Translations under genes and position numbers: made by a program
Assembly: GCA_024509875.1 (NCBI GenBank)
Contig: JAMPIV010012204.1
Coordinates: 62,001 to 126,000, forward strand
Direction: 5' to 3'
Source of the DNA: Oreohelix idahoensis
Taxonomy: Eukaryota; Mollusca; Gastropoda; Stylommatophora; Oreohelicidae
Length of the DNA stretch: 64,000 nucleotides
Notes under the pieces: model-generated
Database searches by the model: none
What the model saw: the letters and a program-made list of their open reading frames with translations, nothing else
What the model was told of the DNA's origin: nothing
Shown here: one piece after another, positions 23,276 to 33,984 of the stretch
How positions within the stretch are numbered: position 1 is the stretch's first letter
Layout: every line of letters begins with the position of its first letter

Positions 23276-24709
23276 CTATCACTGCTGCTCTGATTTCTCC
23301 TTCCACATAGCGAGTTTTCACCGTTATCCTTGCGATGGGAAGTGTCATGAGTGGTATGTCCTTAGTCGCCCCTTGTATTTCCACTGTTTCTGTGGTATAC
23401 TGACTTGGGTCCACTAGGCTAGACTTCACAACTGAATCATAATCCAAACCTGTATCATAAAGGCACCTTATGGTGACCCCATTACAAATAACATCCTCAC
23501 AAACTGGGGGGTGATAAGGTTCCTTTTGTCCTTTAGGATTAACCTTTAATCTTTGCGTCCCCGACTTCATTGCAGCAATGTTTGAAGGTTTCCTTCTACA
23601 AAATTCGGTGTTATGGTTATCCTTCTTGCACCATTTACACCATCTTTTTCCTTGGTTCAACGGTTTTCTTTCATTGAACTTTTGGTCATTGAACTGTGAG
23701 TTTCTGTCGCGATAGTCATTTCTTGGCCGCTCAAAGTTTGTCCTACCTTTATTTCCCTGCTCTCTATTATCAAATTTATTAAATTGCTGTGGAGCTTTAA
23801 AATTGTCTATGTGCTTCTTTTTAGCACCACTTACCTCTGCCTGGGCTGCCTGATACCTCTCAGCAACATTTAAAATTTCCCCCAACTTCTCTGCACCTTG
23901 TTCCATGAGAAATTTTCTCATGTCTGGAGCCATGGACTCTCTCAATTGCTCAATCATGATCATTTCTTTAAGGTCTTGGGTCTTCCCCAGAGCCGTCCAT
24001 TTCTCCAAATAGGTTTCTAGTCTAGCAGAGAATTGATGGTATGTCTCCCCAGACAACAGTTTGGCATTTCTGAATTTCTTACGATAAAATTCACCATTCT
24101 TCTCGTACCTTAATAACAAAGCCTGCTTTAACATGTCATAATTGTCTTGGTCTTCCCTGTTCATTTTAGCAAATACTTCATAAGAAGTACCCCTCAATCC
24201 CTGTGATAGCTTTAAACTCCACCTCTCTCTCTCTAACCCATATGTAGTAGCTAATAACTCAAAACGTCCTAGGTACCCCTCTATGTCATCGTCTTTCTCA
24301 ACAAAATGGTCTAAATGAAACCCCATAGCTGAGTTTGAGGCTCCCAGACTGGGCGTAGCATCTGAGGCAAAAGGGCTGGCACCATTTTCAGGGGCCGGGC
24401 CTTGTAATTCCAGCTCCCTTAGTCGTAATTCGTGCTCCCTCTGCAACCTTCTATCTTCTGCCTCCCTTTCGGCAGTCAACCTTTTTTTTCTTCTGCCTCC
24501 CTTTGCTGTCGTTTTTCTTCTGCCTCAATCTGCAGCCTCTTAATTTCTCTATCAGCCTCTAACCTCTTCTCTTCAACTAACCTCCTTTCTTCCCGTTCAA
24601 TATATTTATCACATTCAGTCGTTACGTATTGAATTAAAATTTGACCATCCATTCCCATCTCCTTCGCGGTGAGCACAGCAGCTGATCTAAATTTTGCCAG
24701 CTCCGCCAT
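23241..24709 (-). pseudogene. Element B Gag and protease
   Basis: Start codon at 24709. The N-terminal 40 residues (MAELAKFRSAAV...TTECDKYIERE) precede a long charged coiled coil rich in E, K and R. A shift in an eight-A run near 24485 interrupts it. The Gag core (HLDHFVEKDDDIEGYLGRFE, LSQGLRGTSYEVFAKM) is followed by a basic stretch and a CCHC zinc knuckle (WCKWCKKDNHNTEFC). The aspartic protease active-site triad DTG lies in CLYDTGLDYDSVV. The frame ends at 23241 after a shift. Gag would form the particle and bind RNA; protease would mature it. Its length and order closely match the intact 541-codon frame of A. Confidence 0.9.
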
Positions 24710-24953
24710 ACTTTTTAGACAATATAATAATATACAAGCTAAATTTCTAACCAGTAAATACACTAAGTACTTCTTATGACTATAGTCTAACTAATTCTAA
24801 CTAACCAGTTAACTAATTAATTATTACTGGCTGTGAAGATTCACCAACTTTTATCTGCAGGGACACTTTTAATTTTAAGGGAAATTTTACAATTTATTTC
24901 CCTACTTTTATTTCTCCCACCAGGAGATCCTAATATTACTGTTGGGCTAATTA

Positions 24954-24971
24954 TCCCTGGACAAGACCCCA
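24954..24971 (-). promoter_or_regulatory. Primer-binding site of element B
   Basis: Four bases after the 5' LTR (sense) is TGGGGTCTTGTCCAGGGA. TGG at its 5' end would pair with the CCA end of a tRNA. The same position in A (26902-26920) and D (43324-43342) reads TGGGGTCTCGCTC. The primer tRNA was not identified. Confidence 0.6.
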
Positions 24972-24975
24972 ATAT

Positions 24976-26875
24976 TGTAGTGGTGTTTGATGGTATTGTA
25001 TGATGGTGTTATTACTAAATGTAAATTGTATGAGGCCAGCTGTGAAGGCTCCTGAGATAAAATGTAGTGGTGAATTGTCAGAAGGCCTTTCTTGCTACCA
25101 CTACGACCTCACACTTAATTTTTTTTAATGAATGTGGCTACGTAAAGTGTCTAGGGTTATGATATGTAGTGTGGTGTACTGGATTATAAATATACCCACA
25201 GATATTAACAAGACTAATAATATTAATAAATGTTAAAATACACTGAACTAACTCACGTGTGTGTAAAATTTTTTGATATAAGTATATTACATTTATTTTG
25301 TTCTGTGTCAATTTTTTAGGTTGACCAGAACTTAAAAGGATTTAGAGATTATGAAAAGAAATGCATAGAATATTATATCATAAATGCAATAGTGTACATA
25401 TATATGTACTATACTAGTTAGTTTTATTAAAATGTTCTAGTATTCATCTACTTGGGAGGATAGTACTGTTTGTGCTGTTGGGGTGGCCTCATCACACCTG
25501 TCTATATTGACTACACAGTGTCCAGAAAATGGTGGGAATCTTTATGGGGTTCTTAGTAACTAAAGGGCGTTGGTGAAAGTCCAGCAGACCAGAGGCTCAC
25601 TCATCTGGTAGTTGTCGCTCTGGTGCTGAAATCAGGTGGTCCCACCTCTCCGTGCTGGCGGGCAATAATGGTGGTCTCTGTCACAAATACTGCACAGATA
25701 CACTCGAGTAAAGTCACCAACTGAATAGACCCTGCTTTGTGGACGACAGAAACTCGCAGCTCTGCAATCAAAGTATGGGCCATGTGTCAAAATCTATTCT
25801 CTACCCACGTCTGGACACAACACTGACACAACAACCACATCATACAGACAGGTCAGATCTCTCTGACCAAACAGCACATTTACCATGGTGGTTTTACATC
25901 AGCTAGATCCTCCCAGACCATAGATCCTGAAAAATGTTTATTAGTTTTCGGCCCTAAAAGAGGATAGGTAATATGTATCATTATTCTCAACACTTGATCT
26001 GTCTTGCATAATCCTTGCTGGAGTTTATGTACATTGTTGGTCCCTAGACCCTGACTAGGGCGGGGGGTCTAGAGCAAATCCCTACTTGTTTGTAAGGCTA
26101 GATTTCGATATGGCAGTATCAAATCACTCGAACATGAAACAATATTCAAAATATATAAGGAAATAATTTCAATCTTACCAGATTATGAATAAATAACACA
26201 GAATTGCTAGCAAAACTCAGCTGAGCTGCTGGCTATAGTATGGCGTCCCTAAATTTATTTCACTTGCTTTCATATGGAATCACCACACTTTAAAATCTGT
26301 GTCTATCACTGAACAACTATTGAAGAATGGCCCCACTTTCGCGTCTGAGCGCTAATGATATGATTGTCTGTGGCCAATCACTGCCTCGGTTTATTTTAAA
26401 TTTCAAATTTCCTACCATAAAGTCATTTCAGTCATGCTTCAGTCAAGTATGGATGTTTATCTGTTAGTCTGTCCGTCTCTACTTGTGTTTCTAAAAAAAA
26501 TGTGCTTGTTTTTTGAACCAACCTTTCTCTCCCCTCCAAAATTTTGTCGTTAAAAGTTATATTTAGACACAGCCACCACAATATCCCCTTTCCTCCATAC
26601 CACGTAGATTTGAACACCTGCGTCCAAGGTCGTGTTTTTGTGTGCAAATTGCGACACTTTTTTTTTCAACACAGTCTGTCGATGATGTGAACTACACTGT
26701 CTTTTGTCATTATCTTCAATATTATCTATCCGTTTGTAAAATTAAGACCATCTTAGTTCACTGCTCAGAATAGGCCATCCGGCCAGCTAATTTTTATATT
26801 CCTAACATTAATATTAAGAAAAAATTACTTTTTAATTTTTGTAATATTCCTAACATCTCTGTCAATTTCACTACA
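24976..26875 (-). repeat. Element B 5' LTR
   Basis: A 1900-bp LTR with TGTAGTG/CACTACA ends, almost identical to 18050-20291 except for the 340-bp gap at the ATCT junction (about 26857) and a few one- or two-base length differences. Confidence 0.92.
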
Positions 26876-26901
26876 ATAATATCCCACTTTACCACATATA
26901 T

Positions 26902-26920
26902 TGGGGTCTCGCTCCAGGGA
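26902..26920 (+). promoter_or_regulatory. Primer-binding site of element A
   Basis: TGGGGTCTCGCTCCAGGGA begins five bases after the last base of the 5' LTR (26896). It is where the tRNA primer for minus-strand synthesis would anneal. Confidence 0.6.
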
Positions 26921-27068
26921 TATTGAACTTTCTCCTGTTATAGATATTGGAAATAATAAGAATTAAAAGGTATCCGTGGGTGGAAATAAATAACGTTGAG
27001 CTCTCAGTTCCTGTAGTGTCCTTAGATAATTATTGATAGATTGAATTGTTACAATTGCATGTTAGACA

Positions 27069-28694
27069 ATGGCCGACTTGGCAAAATTTCGATCTGCTGC
27101 TGTACAGACTGCGAAAGAGTTAGGAATGGACGGACAAATTATGATTGCTTATGTCACTGCTGAATGTGACAAATATATTGAACGGGAAGAAAGAAGATTA
27201 GAAAAAGAGGCCGAAAGAAAGTTAGAGGCTGAGACTAAGAGGTTGCAGATTGAGGCTGAGGCTAAGAGGTTGCAGATTGAGGCTGACAAAGAGGCTAAAG
27301 CATTGGAAGCCGAGGAAAGAAGACAGGCTGCAGAAAGAGAAGAGAAGAAATTGGCTGCAGAAAGGGAAGACAAGCGATTAGCTGCAGAGAGGGAAGCAGA
27401 AAAGGAGGAGAAGAGATTACAAAGGGAACATGAGTTACGACTAAGGGAGTTTGAGTTTCAAGGCCATGCTCCTGAAAATGGTGCCAGTCCCTTTACCTCT
27501 GATGCCACTGCTAGTCAGGGAGCCTCAACCTCAGCTATGAATTTTCATTTAGATCATTTCGTTGAGAAAGACGATGATATTGAGAGCTATCTAAATAGAT
27601 ATGAACTATTAGCTACCACATATGGGTTAGAGAGAGAAAGGTGGAGCTTAAAGTTATCTCAAGGTCTTCGTGGGGCAGCTTATGAAGTTTTTGCCAAAAT
27701 GAGCAGAGGTGATCAGGAAAATTATGACATGCTAAAGCAGGCTCTTTTGTTAAGATATGAAAAGAACGCAGAATTTTATAGGAAAAAATTTAGGAATGCT
27801 AAACTACTGTCAGATGAAACCTATCACCAGTTCTCTGCACGGTTAGAGACATACTTGGAGAAATGGACTTCTCTGAGGAAAACCCAAGATCTTAAGGAAA
27901 TGGTCCTTATAGAACAATTAAGAGAGTCCATGGCTCCAGACATGAGAAAGTTTCTCATGGAACAAGGTGCAGAGAGGCTGGGTGAGTTGCTAAATGTTGC
28001 TGAAAGGTATCAAGCGGCTCAAGCAGAGGTAACAGGTAATAAAAAGAAACAGGTAGAAAATTTTAGGGCACCACAGAACTTTAATAAATTTGATCCTAGG
28101 GATCAAAACAAAGGTAAGCACCAGTTTGATAGGCCACGGTATGACAATAAAAATAAAACCCCACAATTCGATGAAAGGAAATATGATGAAAGAAAATCTT
28201 TCAACCAAGGAAAAAGGTGGTGTAAAAATTGTAAGATGAACAATCATGACACTGACCATTGTAGAAGGAAACCTCCTCATTGTGCTGCTATGACATCTGG
28301 GAAAAAGGAAAAAAAGGTCAAACCTGCAGAACTACAGGAACCATACCATCCCCCAGTGTGTGAAGATGTCATCTGTAATGGTGTCACTATAAGGTGTTTA
28401 TATGATACCGGTTTAGATTACGATTACGTTGTGAGTTCTCACTTGGTGCAGGCCGATCAATACACCACAGAAACAGTGGAGATTCAAACTGCAACCAAGG
28501 ATGTAGCTACCATGACACTTCCCGTCGCCCGGATAAAGGTGAAAACGCGATATGTGGAAGGAATCATAAAAGCAGCAGTGATAAATGAGCCAATCTACCC
28601 TCTGATATTGGGGTGTAGATATGTCTTCTTGGGGAATCCCAAGAGACCTGTGATATTGGCAACAGTGCAGACCAGATCACAGTCTAAAAAGTAG
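27069..28694 (+). CDS. Element A Gag with C-terminal aspartic protease
   Basis: An intact frame of 541 codons; the start is supported by the equivalent ATG in B and D. Residues 1-40 resemble the start of both relatives. Residues about 38-140 form a long, internally repetitive coiled coil (KRLQIEAEAKRLQIEAD, EEKKLAAEREDKRLAAE). Residues about 155-325 are the Gag core (NFHLDHFVEKDDDIESYL, LSQGLRGAAYEVFAKM). A CCHC zinc knuckle lies at C385-x2-C388-x4-H393-x4-C398. The protease has the catalytic DTG at 446-448 and a late PLILGCRYVFLG. Gag and protease share one frame, ended by TAG at 28692-28694. The same frame continues directly into integrase, and neither B nor D has this stop, so it is probably a mutation rather than programmed termination. 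Confidence 0.9.
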   Translation: MADLAKFRSAAVQTAKELGMDGQIMIAYVTAECDKYIEREERRLEKEAERKLEAETKRLQIEAEAKRLQIEADKEAKALEAEERRQAAEREEKKLAAEREDKRLAAEREAEKEEKRLQREHELRLREFEFQGHAPENGASPFTSDATASQGASTSAMNFHLDHFVEKDDDIESYLNRYELLATTYGLERERWSLKLSQGLRGAAYEVFAKMSRGDQENYDMLKQALLLRYEKNAEFYRKKFRNAKLLSDETYHQFSARLETYLEKWTSLRKTQDLKEMVLIEQLRESMAPDMRKFLMEQGAERLGELLNVAERYQAAQAEVTGNKKKQVENFRAPQNFNKFDPRDQNKGKHQFDRPRYDNKNKTPQFDERKYDERKSFNQGKRWCKNCKMNNHDTDHCRRKPPHCAAMTSGKKEKKVKPAELQEPYHPPVCEDVICNGVTIRCLYDTGLDYDYVVSSHLVQADQYTTETVEIQTATKDVATMTLPVARIKVKTRYVEGIIKAAVINEPIYPLILGCRYVFLGNPKRPVILATVQTRSQSKK

Positions 28695-28727
28695 GAGGAT
28701 AATCCAATAAATACTCATCCAGATGAG

Positions 28728-29592
28728 ATGAGGAAGGCACAGGCTGAGGACAAAACACTCAAGCCGTGTTTCAAGAAGTTGCCCAAATCTCATACACCTC
28801 CAGGCAAGGGAGAGTTTTATATGAAGAACAAGCTGATATATAGGAAGGCTGGATCTGAATCCAATGGTCACGGACAGCTGGTCCTTCCCACTTCATATAG
28901 GACTAAAGTGTTGGAACTAGGGCATGCGATTCCCTTCAGTGGTCATATGGGGATCAGCGCAACAGGACAGCGTATAGCTTGTCACTATTTCTGGCCAGGA
29001 ATAACTGAAGATATCAAACGATATGTAAAATCCTGTCCAGAGTGCCAACGAGTAGCACCTAAACATTAGACTGCACCAGCAACTCTGGGGGAAATGCCCA
29101 TAGTGGGAACACCCTTTGAGAGAGTTGCCGTGGATCTTGTGGGACCTCTCACCCGAACCAAGAGAAGGAACAGCTACATTCTGACTCTGGTGGACACTTG
29201 TTCTATGTGGGGAGAGGCGGTAGCCCTGTCATCGATTGATTCTAAACATGTGGCAGAGGCATTGCTCACAATTTTCACAAGGTTAGGCTTTCCCAATCAA
29301 ACCTTGACTGATAATGGCTCTCAGTTCAAGGGGAAACTAACTGAAGAAGTTTTCAGGATCTTCCAGGCCAAACAATTCCATTGTAGTGTGTACCACCCCC
29401 AAGGGAACGGCCAAGTGGAAAGATTTAATGGCACGTTGATGTCGATCCTGAGAAAGTTGGCACACGAAAAACCAGATACATGGGACCAGTACCTGCACGC
29501 CGCCCTCTTTGCTTATCGGGAGGTACCCCATAGTTCAACCGGTATGGCCCCGGCAACATTATTGTTTGGAAGGCCAATAAAAGGTCCACTGG
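28728..29592 (+). pseudogene. Element A integrase, broken
   Basis: This frame is in phase with the preceding Gag-protease frame. It has the H2C2 zinc domain (GHAIPFSGHMG, FWPGITEDIKRYV, CPECQR). The catalytic core has D1 in VAVDLVGP, D2 in LTDNGSQF and E in GNGQVERFNG, with 35 residues between D2 and E. A TAG at 29067-29069 replaces the tryptophan codon found in B just after QRVAPKH. The solo LTR at 29593 cuts the frame after RPIKGPL. Integrase would insert the cDNA into chromosomes. This is the domain that in ordinary Ty3/gypsy elements follows RNase H; here it precedes RT. Confidence 0.9.
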
Positions 29593-32005
29593 TGTGGTGA
29601 AGTGGGATGTTATAAATATTTATAAGGGACTTAGTGTACTGACTGAGATCAGCTGTGAAGGTATATATATATCTAATAAGAGTAGTATATTATATATATA
29701 ACCTTACTTGCTGCCACATATCTATATATCTCAGTCAGAATTATTCTGGAATAGTGTGGTGACTACGTTTTGTGTCTAGGGTATGTGTATGGTGAAGTGT
29801 AAGTCACAACAACAGACAGATAAACAATTTAATTTAATCCACTACTCTTGACAACACTGTGACACTCACATACATATAACACTCTACACAGATATCTTAA
29901 AAGAGTCACTGATAAACTTTCAAATAACAATATGTATTCATTACTGGCATGAAGGAATATGTGTCCTGATTCAACTACAAGGGAACCAGGAATCACAATC
30001 AATTTAAATTACAAGTTATGTACAGAATGTATTTAATATGAATATTGTAGTGACATATATTAGTACAAATGTTCTATGTGTGTCAGTTGTGTAGTAGTGA
30101 AATGAGGTAATACTGGTTTTGTTTTGTTCAAGCTCTGTTGGTATTTGTCATCATGACTTCAATAGTTTGTCTTTAGGGATCAGTATTGGAGATGTTCACA
30201 GTTCCTGATTTTAAGACAAGTAAATTCCCCTCTGAATGGTATTTTTATAAAGTTATTTCTAGATGAGGGGACATAATGTTGAGCTCAGCTGGCCAATTCG
30301 CTTATCTGGCGTGATGGCGGCAGGAAAGGACTCCTCTGCTCGAATTCTCCTCTGGGCTCAGGAGACACCTCACTGATAGCTAAAAAGACCAAGGAGTATG
30401 CTGTCCGACTCTGGATTCAGCAAATCTCTGACCAGATGCTGCTCACTACCATCAAGACCACTGTCCCTGAAATCAAGAAGGATGTACCTTCTACTTCATA
30501 ACTAATTTATATTCTCTTTTACACTGATCACAATACAGCACAAACATTGCGTTCAGAGCGTTAGGCCAACAGTCAGCTTCATTTGAAATACTTTATTCCA
30601 GTATTACCCTTCTTAATGGTTACTACGCCTCTGCACTTCCAGCATTATTTCTTTCTAGTCCATCATCCAGGTGTCAGTGTACTATTTGGCCATTCCATGC
30701 CGTTTTACTTCTCTCCGACACCCTCTGTTCAGGCTGGAGCATTATAGGCTTTACCTCACGTTTGCCACTGAACTACACATATATATACAGGCATAAATCA
30801 ACAATTCACATTCAATTTTTCATTAAAAGATACTGAATGGTTCAAGCTTACCACAATTTCATGGAAATAAACACAGATACGTTGATTAGCAATGAATTCT
30901 GGCACAAACTGGCACAAATTCCGTTCTGCCTATGTTCCAGGCTTTTATTTTAGCAAAAATGTGAGCTGGCTTCAACGTACTGTCGCTTTATCAAGCTTAT
31001 TTGAATTAGGGGTCTCGAACTAACGCTCCCAAGTGTGTATATCAGCGAGACTGGCCAATGAGCCACGTTTCGACAAGTGTTTGAAAAAATGTTATCTTTT
31101 CCCGTCTCCCCTAACAACCAAGATAGTATTTATAACCCGACCAATCGTGGTTAGGCTTTCATTTGTTGCGCTCCAATCAATTTGGAGTTTACATGGTAGG
31201 CTATTTATGTAACGTAAGGTTTTTTTTCAAACACGTTATAAAAAAAATTTTATGAGCAGAAATGATTTTATGCTGTCAGGCACCCCCAATATTTTATTTT
31301 GGGTATAATTTATTAATTCCTGGACTATTTGCGTAACGTTTTACATATTATTTGTCAGCAAGCCCTAAGGAACCCAAAAATACTAATTTAAAGGAGCTAC
31401 GTGGTTGCGTTCAAAATATGTATTTTCTACCTCCTGTTTCGAAGATATGCTGTCTGGGTACTGTTATGTGTTCAACCGTAAACCCATCTAATGTTATCTT
31501 TTCTAATAAGAGTCTGTTATGATTTATAAACCTAACTCTGGGAAAGGGTAGTGTATTTTATCACTGTCCGTCTGAAAAAAAATTAGTGCATGTAGACTTA
31601 CACGCGTGATGGCAGCATTTGCGTATCGCGCGAAGCGTGTTTAGTGTTCGGCTTCCTCTCCCTTCTCGCTATCCTTTAGTCCAACTGTTCGTTCGTTTTG
31701 GTAACGTAATGTAGAAAAAGACATGAATGGAATTTAAAATTTAGGTCATTACGCAGTCTCTCAATTCTTTTCCAAGAAATACAGCACACGTTTCATTGAA
31801 GAAGGCGGGTAATAATACAGTAAGCTTTTATATCAACGTGAAAGCGTTACAATTTGCAGACGAAGCAGAAAACAAGGGGGATTTCGAGTACATTCTTTGT
31901 GATAGCACTGTCATTTTACCATTGCTCTTTTCTTTATTATATGTATTTATTAGGCTTTATATTTACCTAATAATTTATATATGTGGATTAGAATATTTCA
32001 TGACA
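29593..32005 (-). mobile_element. Solo LTR of the D family inside element A pol
   Basis: 2413 bp, in sense TGTCATGAAATATTC...CTTCACCACA, flanked by the exact duplication ACTGG (29588-29592 and 32006-32010). Its ends and body match the LTRs of element D (41279-43318 and 48875-51603). Element A integrase resumes in frame directly after it (GAA GCT CTG at 32010). It has no internal genes, so it is a product of LTR-LTR recombination. Confidence 0.9.
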
Positions 32006-32010
32006 ACTGG

Positions 32011-33917
32011 AAGCTCTGTTAAGAACGTGGACTGATGAAAAGGCAGAGGAAAATATTACATCCTCATACCAATATGTGAATGAGCTGACCACTCGTTTAA
32101 AAACTGGCTGGAAACTTGCCAATGAAAATTTGAAACAAGCCAGGAAGAAACATGCTGCCTATTATAACAGGAAAGCTAAAGACAGAGATTTGGCTGTGGG
32201 AGAGAAGGTACTGCTTCTTCTCCCCGGTAGTCAGAATAAGTTACAGATTGGATGGCAAGGTCCATATACAGTTCTAGAGAAGGTGTCTAGAACAAATTAT
32301 AAGATAGATAAGAAGGGGAAAGAAAAAATCTATCATGTGAATCTCCTGAAGAAATATTTGGAAAGAGAACATCAGGAAGAGACACACTTGTTGACCTTGT
32401 CCATTGCCATGGAGATGAAAAAGGAACCACTTTCATCATTTGAATATCCATTACACCCCTGTGAGACAGCGGCACAGGTGAAAATCAGTACACATTTAAC
32501 GAAAACTCAGAAAGAGAGAGTACAACAGGTTCTAGATAATCATGCAGAGGTGTTAACAGACCGACCAGGACATACAAACTTATTGGAATATGATATGAAA
32601 CTGATAGACCCCACACCTGTCTGTATGAAACCATATTCGATTCCTTTTGCTAAGGAGAAAGCTTTGAAGGAAGAGATAGACTATTTGTTGAAGGAAGGAA
32701 GTATTTCACACAGTGAATCTTCGTATAGTTCCGGTGTTGTACTCTTAAGGAAGCCCTCTGGAGAACATAGACTCTGTATAGATTACAGGAGACTGAATGC
32801 TATTACAGAAGGACAGGTGGATCCATTGCCGGATACAAATCAGTTGTTTGCCAGACTAAATAAAGCTAAATATTTCTCAAAAGTGGATCTGAGTAAAGGA
32901 TACTATCAGATTCCAGTAAAGCCTGAGGTTAGACCATACCTAGCTTTTAGTACCTCAGAAGGACACTATGAGTTTAATAGATTGCCATTTGGATTGAAGA
33001 ATGCGCCTAGTGTCTTCTCTAGAATGATGAGAAAATTATTGGACCCTCTGAATAATCCATGTATCACAAATTTCATGGATGATATCCTTATAGCAACCGA
33101 AATATTTGAGGAACACATTGACTCTCTGAACATGCTGTTTAATCGACTTAGGGAAGCGAATTTAACAGCCCGACCAACCAAATGTTGCGTTGGATGTAAA
33201 GAATTGGAATTCTTGGGACACACAGTTTATCAGGGAAACATGACCCCTGACCCAAAGAATTTAGAGAAACTAAAGAAAGCCCCGAGACCACAAACCAAGA
33301 AGGACGTGAGATCCTTTGTCTCATTATGTGGTTTCTACCAAAAGTATATCAAAAACTTTAATTCCATATGTGCACCGTTAACTGATTTGACACGTAAAGG
33401 ACATCCAGATCGAATTACATGGACACCACAATGTGAAATGGCTTACCAAGAATTGAAGGAAAAGCTCACAAGTAAACCTATTTTGAAATTACCTGACTTA
33501 AGTCAAGAATTCATTGTAAGGACGGATGCCAGTAATATTGGGTTAGGTGCAACGCTGCTACAGAGATCAGATGCATTGGATGGGGAATTAAGCCCAGTGG
33601 CATATGCTAGCAGAAAGTTGAATAAAGCTGAAACCAACTACTCAACTAGCGAAAAAGAATGTCTTGCAGTAATATGGGCGATAAAGAAATTCAATATTTA
33701 TCTGTATGGGAAGGCATTTAAGTTGCAAACGGACCACAAACCCTTGTCGTTTCTAGCGCAGGCTAGACATGAAAACGCTAGATTACTCCGTTGGTCCTTA
33801 TTGATGCAGCCATTTGAGTTTAGCATAGAGTATATAAGTGGAAAAACAAATCTGGGAGCGGATTTTTTAAGCCGCCATCCGTGTGATGAGAATCACCCTA
33901 AACTCCAGGAAAAATAA
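32011..33917 (+). CDS. Element A integrase end, reverse transcriptase and RNase H
   Basis: The frame is open from the end of the solo LTR; the first ATG is at 32076 (613 codons), but that is internal to the original pol. It starts in the integrase C-terminal part with a GPY/F-like module (KVLLLLPGSQ, WQGPYTVLEKV). RT follows: IPFAKEKALKEEIDYLLKEG, VVLLRKPSGEHRLCIDYRRL, FSKVDLSKGYYQIPV, LPFGLKNAPSVFSRMM and the catalytic FMDDILIATE. RNase H has FIVRTDASNIGLGATL, STSEKECLAVIWAIKKF, LQTDHKPLSFLAQ and GADFLSRHP. It ends at TAA 33915-33917, 53 bases before the polypurine tract. No env-like frame exists. Catalytic residues are intact; only upstream breaks disable it. Confidence 0.92.
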
Positions 33918-33970
33918 TAAATTTCTCTATGTGTATATAGAATTATAGACTGACATATAACGTCTGTTTT

Positions 33971-33984
33971 AAGTGGGGAGGATT
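33971..33984 (+). promoter_or_regulatory. Polypurine tract of element A
   Basis: AAGTGGGGAGGATT directly abuts the 3' LTR (TGTCGTGAG at 33985). It is the usual primer for plus-strand synthesis. Confidence 0.75.

Larger units (their letters stand above)
18050..26875 (-). mobile_element. LTR retrotransposon B, Gmr1-like, nearly complete, minus strand
   Basis: An 8826-bp element inserted into the end of the 5' LTR of A, with a perfect 5-bp duplication ATAAT (18045-18049 and 26876-26880). The LTRs have TGTAGTG...CACTACA ends: 24976-26875 (1900 bp, 5' in sense) and 18050-20291 (2242 bp, 3'). In sense (minus) order it has PBS, Gag with protease, integrase, RT and RNase H, and PPT. The coding region is interrupted only by four single-base length changes in A-runs. 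The LTRs are almost identical apart from a 340-bp length difference, so it is the youngest full element here. Confidence 0.92.

Noticed and set aside
33918..33970. env or third open frame in element A
   Set aside because: Only 53 bases separate the RNase H stop from the polypurine tract, and B has the same compact end. No envelope-like gene is present.
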